Below, one piece after another: positions 9,401 through 11,984 of a stretch of 11,984 nucleotides of DNA. Made by a program: the position numbers and the translations under genes. The stretch is taken from NCBI GenBank assembly GCA_027858215.1, contig JAQIDD010000068.1, positions 1-11,984 on the forward strand, in the 5' to 3' direction. The number at the start of each line of letters is the position of its first letter. Position 1 is the first letter of the stretch. A model generated the notes under the pieces. It worked only from the letters and a program-made list of their open reading frames with translations, ran no database searches and was not told the DNA's origin. The stretch is from Candidatus Delongbacteria bacterium (GTDB taxonomy: Bacteria; Bacteroidota; Bacteroidia; Bacteroidales; ML635J-15).

Positions 9401-9653
9401 CCAGAGCTGACATCGTGTTTACCATTTTCGCCACGTTGGTGGGATCACTGGTAAACATTGACGCCAGTCTTGTCGTCAGCATAAATGTAGGTGCTCCCGG
9501 GGGATGCCCGACTTCCAGCTTATACCCGCTTGCAATAAATTCACCACAATCCCAGAAACTTGTTGTTGGTTCAATGGTAGAAATATAGACTATGGCAGCT
9601 ATCAGGAATGCCACCCATCCAAAAATCCTGTTGACAAGTTTGTAATTCATCAT
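6474..9653 (-). CDS. DUF2723 (TMEM260-like) multi-pass membrane protein, probable GT-C glycosyltransferase
   Basis: This 1059-residue protein belongs to the DUF2723/PF11028 family, whose human member TMEM260 is a protein O-mannosyltransferase. By GT-C analogy it would use a lipid-linked sugar donor and act on the outer face of the inner membrane; activity of the bacterial members is inferred. Visible landmarks: a first TM segment (about 10-27), then the conserved loop EPTTSFWDCGEFI (28-40) with Asp35 and Glu38 as candidate metal or catalytic residues, and GHPPGAP (49-55). Next come FSAVEGEAYATSS (138-150), GVHLLNLLAIP (188-198), about nine TM segments to residue 355, RSLAEPPMDQ (356-365), four more TM segments between about 540 and 640 with YQPRERDY (580-587), HDRSNRY (643-649) and GDNDTFP (672-678). 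The C-terminal 200 residues look alpha-helical and TPR-like. The first of two adjacent ATGs is used; the second (9650) is equally possible. No Shine-Dalgarno sequence is seen. A terminator just upstream suggests it is transcribed alone. Confidence 0.93.
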   Translation of the reverse strand: MMNYKLVNRIFGWVAFLIAAIVYISTIEPTTSFWDCGEFIASGYKLEVGHPPGAPTFMLTTRLASMFTSDPTNVAKMVNTMSALASALTIMFLFWTIAYFAKRIIAPDNKLNTAKIIAVIGASFVGAMVYTFSDTFWFSAVEGEAYATSSLFTAVVFWAMLRWEQAIDSKHAYRWILLIALLIGLSIGVHLLNLLAIPAMVFIYYFKKYKPTKKGVIGALAIAALTLASIMYGVIPGIAKVSFKFDLLFVNNMGLPYYSGVFTWLILLLASLAGSIYFTQYKFNKNMGVACIVIGLILLGVPFMTGSTILSILIIAAIAFGAWKLYDNYKPLLNTVMLAFVFILIGYSTFSIIIIRSLAEPPMDQNDPDNMYQFLTYLNREQYGDMPLFYGEYYNSERTAIEEGDPVYVRKNNKYEVVDHKRISKYNKEHLTLFPRMWSSAPNHVQAYKSWTGIRGDRLPTFGENLKFLFKYQVGWMYGRYFMWNFAGRPNDIQGHGNTVHGNWISGIPFIDNPRVGDQDMLPGYLKNKAHNKYYMLPLLLGLIGLIFHFKKQKHDGWVVLLLFIMTGLAIVFYLNQYPYQPRERDYAYAGSFYAFSIWIGLGTLGIYRLLQYIGKGPVMAGLATGLCLLVPLKMAAENWDDHDRSNRYVARDFAHNYLASCLPNSILFTYGDNDTFPIWYAQEVEGYRTDVKVCCLPYVASNWYIDQMKMKTYEAEPMPFSFEQETYEPGARDITYLYEQPGYKGYQPIDRIVDFIADDSKSKLKTRSGDVFYTYPTTKMILPVDSANAVESGIVKPEDAHLMEKEIRWDTKQDYIMKNQLMIIDLLANFEWKRPIYYTSVGRNETLNLRNYFQLDGFSYRLTPIKSNNSRIDTEVLYDNMMNNFDYGNIEDPGVYADYTIRRTTKIVQLRQRFVRLANRLRNEGDTARAIEVLERCEKQVPMDVFTPDVFSTAMANAWYQLDKPEKGDETILYIVSLYDKELRYHFSLPDDKIPDNSREIAMGLQTIQDCYRMALRHQREGILPAIETSLQEHTPLFEQYFNYPQQQNRRQPRLQGI

Positions 9654-9679
9654 GCGTCGTTTTATTAAATAGTAAATAG

Positions 9680-9687
9680 CAAAAATA
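9680..9687 (-). promoter_or_regulatory. Candidate Bacteroidota -7 promoter element for the DUF2723 gene
   Basis: Read on the minus strand this is TATTTTTG, a full match to the Bacteroidota consensus TAnnTTTG. It ends 26 bases before the ATG at 9653, which would give a short leader of about 20 bases. The region where a TTTG -33 element would be expected falls inside the adjacent terminator hairpin and shows no TTTG, so the call rests on the -7 element and on the need for a promoter downstream of that terminator. Confidence 0.4.
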
Positions 9688-9688
9688 T

Positions 9689-9725
9689 AAAAAAAGGCTG
9701 AAAAATTTAATATCAGCCTTTTTTT
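9689..9725 (-). terminator. Intrinsic terminator of the POT-lipoprotein transcript
   Basis: The arms 9689-9701 and 9713-9725 pair perfectly over 13 bp (AAAAAAAGGCTGA with TCAGCCTTTTTTT) around an 11-base AT-only loop. Read on the minus strand, the GGCTGA/TCAGCC core is followed by seven Ts, a textbook rho-independent terminator. It begins 22 bases after the stop of the lipoprotein gene. The symmetry means it could also act on the plus strand, but no plus-strand gene ends here. Confidence 0.88.
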
Positions 9726-9747
9726 AACGATTTAAATAATTGTCATC

Positions 9748-10185
9748 TTATTTCGTGATCATTATATGGTTGAGTTTCTTTATCATTTTCTCAACCTCTT
9801 CTTTGTCTTCATAGGGTTTGACATTTTCCCTGATCACTTGCAATGACTTATCTATGTCGTTGAGACATTGTTCAAATTCCTCCATTTTTTTTGAGAATTC
9901 AGGATCATCAGCCAATGTGTTTTCATTTTTCCTTGAAACATCAGCATATTGCTCGTCAAGAGCAAGGGAAGCGTTTCGAACGGTTTTCATTTCCTGGTTC
10001 AAATCCCTCAATATTTCAAAGGCATCCAGTTCACTGCTTATGTCATTTGAACGTTCTTCTATTTTTTTGATGGCAGCGGTGTTGGTTTTGATGTCCTCAA
10101 TGGGATCGCTTGTGTCGTTATTGCAACTCGTCAGGGCTGCTAAGCCGATAATGGTTGCTGTAATGAATAAAATGCGTATTTTCAT
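9748..10185 (-). CDS. Small predicted coiled-coil lipoprotein of unknown function
   Basis: I do not recognise the family of this 145-residue protein. A lipoprotein signal peptide is clear: MKIR, a hydrophobic stretch (5-17) and the lipobox LTSC with the acylated Cys21. The residues after it are NNDTSDP; Asn rather than Asp at +2 and nearby acids are compatible with outer-membrane placement, but I cannot decide which face. The rest (about 28-140) is charged, Glu/Lys-rich and almost free of Pro and Gly, with heptad-like spacing of Ile/Leu, so a long helix or coiled coil is likely. There is one further Cys at 107. It starts 14 bases after the transporter stop on the same strand and is followed by a strong terminator, so it should be the last gene of a two-gene operon. 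It may be a structural or envelope-associated accessory protein; no function is assigned. Confidence 0.85.
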   Translation of the reverse strand: MKIRILFITATIIGLAALTSCNNDTSDPIEDIKTNTAAIKKIEERSNDISSELDAFEILRDLNQEMKTVRNASLALDEQYADVSRKNENTLADDPEFSKKMEEFEQCLNDIDKSLQVIRENVKPYEDKEEVEKMIKKLNHIMITK

Positions 10186-10199
10186 AACTTTAGAATTTA

Positions 10200-11909
10200 T
10201 TAGTTGTTAGAATCTGAACTTTTAGTTGCACTTTCAAGGATTCTCATCACTGAGAAAATAAATATACCTGACAATACGGTAAGACCTACCAGTATGGAAA
10301 AGAATTGCCACAATTCGACAATGTCCCACAATTTACCGACAAGTCCTGCCAGCAGGTTCCCGATAGCTGTTGCACCAAGCCATCCACCCTGGGCGAGTCC
10401 GAAATATTTTGGTGGCGATACTTTGGATACAAAGGATATTCCAATCGGGCTCAGGAAGAGTTCGGCAATGGTCAGGGTGAAATAGGTTCCGATCAGCCAG
10501 TAAGGATTCAGGCCGGTTACTGAATGCAATTTCAGTGCTGCCAGCATCATGACAACAAAACCTAAGGCTGTGATGAACATCCCAATGCCGATTTTCCTGG
10601 GTGAGGATGGTTCATTGCCTTTCGTACGCAGCCAGGTGAAAAACCCGACAATGATCGGTGTCAGGAATACGATAAATATCGGATTGAAATGCTGGAAAAG
10701 CTGTGGTTCAATTTTCATGGTTGGCTCATACGTAGAAAAAGCCCAGTATGTTAATGCTGCACCGGCTACAAGTAGGGTGCCACCACCCAGTTTTGTGTTC
10801 TTTGTCGATTTTTTCCGCAACAACAATATCAAACCACCAATGGCTGCCAGTGCAGGGATAAATGATTTGAGATCAAAGAAAATGAAATCCAAATTGCTCA
10901 CAGTAGGTATGGTATTGTCACGGGCAAAGATGGTTAATGTGAAGCCGTTCTGATGGAATGCCATCCAAAAAAACATCACAGTAAGCATAACAAGGCCAAG
11001 GGCAACAAGCCGTTTTTTGGTTTCTTCGGGGCTCATTTGAACAACCTGGTCTTTGGTGTCTTCGTTTTTTGCTTTTTGAGCTTCAGTAATGTCTGCTTTT
11101 TTAAGGTGTTTGTAAAAAATGGTAAACACTGCCAGTGATACAAGCATACTTACAGCAGCAATGGCAAAAGCTGCGCTGTATCCGGTAGATAAGCTGGAGG
11201 GATAAATTTCTGTGAATTTCGTTAATCCTTCCGAAAAGTTCATATTGGCAGCGTATTGCTGCAATGCTCCTGTGTAATGCTGCACACCTTCGAAACTTTG
11301 TTGCACTGCAGCGGTTGCTTTATCCAGGAAGGGGTGAGCATCTTTGTACAGGTTGGCCAAATGTGGCATGGAGTTTTGATAAGTAAACCCTTCTTTGCCA
11401 AGAAACATGTTAACAACACCTGTGGCAGCATGCGGGGCAAAAAAGGCACCAATGTTAATGCCCATATAAAAAATATTAAAGGCATTGTCACGGTTGTGTT
11501 TATATTTGGGATCGTCATATAACTTCCCTACAAGTGCCTGCAGGTTTCCTTTAAACAGTCCGGTACCAAGTGAAATGATAAACAGAGAAGATATGATAAT
11601 TAACTTCCCTGTCATGTCAAAAAATCCGGGGGCTGCCAGGAGCATGTATCCCACAAACATAATCAAGGTTCCAACAATGATGGTCCTGCCATATCCCCAC
11701 AGTTTATCTGCAATGATCCCGCCAAAAATCGGCAGGAAATAGATTCCGAACAGAAAACCACCGTAATAATCACCTGCTTGTCCTGTGCTGAAACCAAACC
11801 TGGCCTGTAAGTACAACACAAAAATTGCTAACATGGTGTAATAGCCAAAACGTTCTCCCATGTTGGCGAAAAAAGCTACCAATAGTCCTTTAGGATGTCC
11901 ATTCAACAT
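10200..11909 (-). CDS. POT/PTR2-family MFS peptide transporter, divergent in proton-coupling residues
   Basis: POT proteins import di- and tripeptides with protons across the inner membrane. Family evidence: TM1 with NMGERFGYY (16-24, compare ExxERFxYY), TM4 with GTGLFKGN (115-122, Lys120), TM7 with FFWMAFHQNG (313-322), TM8 with FQHFNPIFIVFLTP (405-418), and TM10 with IAELFLSPIG (481-490, Glu483). Oddities: the first Glu of ExxER is Asn16, the Arg expected after YYGM is Leu27, and the Glu expected in TM7 is His319. A hydrophilic insertion of about 70 residues (172-242) separates TM5 and TM6. The TM6-TM7 link (267-299) is charged and lacks the usual extra helix pair, while two hydrophobic segments (about 346-364 and 374-391) lie between TM7 and TM8. 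The 569-residue length exceeds the roughly 500 of many bacterial POTs because of these insertions. Whether the substrate is still a peptide is uncertain. It is the first gene of a probable operon with the lipoprotein. Confidence 0.93.
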   Translation of the reverse strand: MLNGHPKGLLVAFFANMGERFGYYTMLAIFVLYLQARFGFSTGQAGDYYGGFLFGIYFLPIFGGIIADKLWGYGRTIIVGTLIMFVGYMLLAAPGFFDMTGKLIIISSLFIISLGTGLFKGNLQALVGKLYDDPKYKHNRDNAFNIFYMGINIGAFFAPHAATGVVNMFLGKEGFTYQNSMPHLANLYKDAHPFLDKATAAVQQSFEGVQHYTGALQQYAANMNFSEGLTKFTEIYPSSLSTGYSAAFAIAAVSMLVSLAVFTIFYKHLKKADITEAQKAKNEDTKDQVVQMSPEETKKRLVALGLVMLTVMFFWMAFHQNGFTLTIFARDNTIPTVSNLDFIFFDLKSFIPALAAIGGLILLLRKKSTKNTKLGGGTLLVAGAALTYWAFSTYEPTMKIEPQLFQHFNPIFIVFLTPIIVGFFTWLRTKGNEPSSPRKIGIGMFITALGFVVMMLAALKLHSVTGLNPYWLIGTYFTLTIAELFLSPIGISFVSKVSPPKYFGLAQGGWLGATAIGNLLAGLVGKLWDIVELWQFFSILVGLTVLSGIFIFSVMRILESATKSSDSNN

Positions 11910-11960
11910 AATTGTTTGTTTTTATGATTATTTACTATATTTAATTTACATAAAATGATG

Positions 11961-11968
11961 CAAAAATC
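11961..11968 (-). promoter_or_regulatory. Weak candidate -7 element upstream of the POT transporter
   Basis: Read on the minus strand this is GATTTTTG, one mismatch from TAnnTTTG, placed 51 bases before the transporter ATG. The same TTTTTGC core occurs in the element upstream of the DUF2723 gene. The -33 position would fall outside the window, so it cannot be tested here. The remaining 75 bases before the start are AT-rich with no ribosome binding site. Confidence 0.25.
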
Positions 11969-11984
11969 ACAATGTTTATCCTAC

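Noticed and set aside
9818..10210. Plus-strand open frame of 130 codons opposite the lipoprotein gene
   Set aside because: It is the antisense of a gene with a clear signal peptide and lipobox; its Ser/Leu/Phe-rich composition is what the complement of a Glu/Lys-rich helix gives.
10549..10953. Plus-strand open frame of 134 codons opposite the transporter
   Set aside because: It is antisense to well-conserved POT transmembrane segments and has no independent coding signature.
1..11984. CRISPR array, tRNA, rRNA, insertion sequence, phage or toxin-antitoxin module
   Set aside because: I looked for short regular direct repeats, inverted-repeat ends, transposase or integrase motifs and tRNA-like cloverleafs and saw none; the only repeats are protein-domain repeats in the protease tail.

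Overview
The window looks like chromosomal DNA from a member of the Bacteroidota, most likely a Bacteroidia-type bacterium; I cannot name the genus. The evidence is a secreted protein with a type IX secretion (T9SS) C-terminal sorting domain, a DUF2723-family membrane glycosyltransferase-like protein typical of this phylum, the absence of Shine-Dalgarno sequences, and one good match to the Bacteroidota -7 promoter element (TAnnTTTG). I see no rRNA, tRNA, CRISPR array, insertion sequence or phage gene, and nothing that clearly marks recent transfer.

Layout from left to right. Positions 1-726 (minus) hold an almost complete SRAP-family gene (YedK/HMCES, DNA-protein crosslink shield at abasic sites) that runs off the left edge. 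An AT-rich 256-base divergent intergenic region separates it from a very large plus-strand gene (983-6352). That gene encodes a 1789-residue secreted C10 (SpeB/streptopain-type) cysteine protease with a long mosaic tail of beta-sandwich domains (PPC-like, CARDB, two Ig-like, LamG-like, a PKD-like array) and a T9SS sorting signal. A strong 17-bp hairpin at 6414-6451 separates it from the convergent minus-strand gene 6474-9653, a 1059-residue DUF2723 (TMEM260-like, GT-C fold) membrane protein. Upstream of that gene lie a hairpin terminator and a candidate promoter packed against each other. The right end is a probable two-gene minus-strand operon: a POT/PTR2 peptide transporter (10200-11909) followed after 14 bases by a small coiled-coil lipoprotein (9748-10185).

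How they may work together. The protease would digest extracellular protein, and the POT transporter would import di- and tripeptides, so a peptide-feeding theme is plausible, but the genes are not one operon. The DUF2723 protein may be a protein O-mannosyltransferase-like enzyme. The neighbouring protease tail carries 24 copies of the Bacteroidota O-glycosylation sequon D-(S/T)-(A/I/L/V/M/T) and its catalytic part carries none, which makes an enzyme-substrate link testable. The most unusual single protein is the transporter: the residues that line up with the E22, R33 and E300 proton-coupling positions of PepTSt appear replaced, it has a 70-residue insertion after TM5, and its extra helices seem to sit in a different place.
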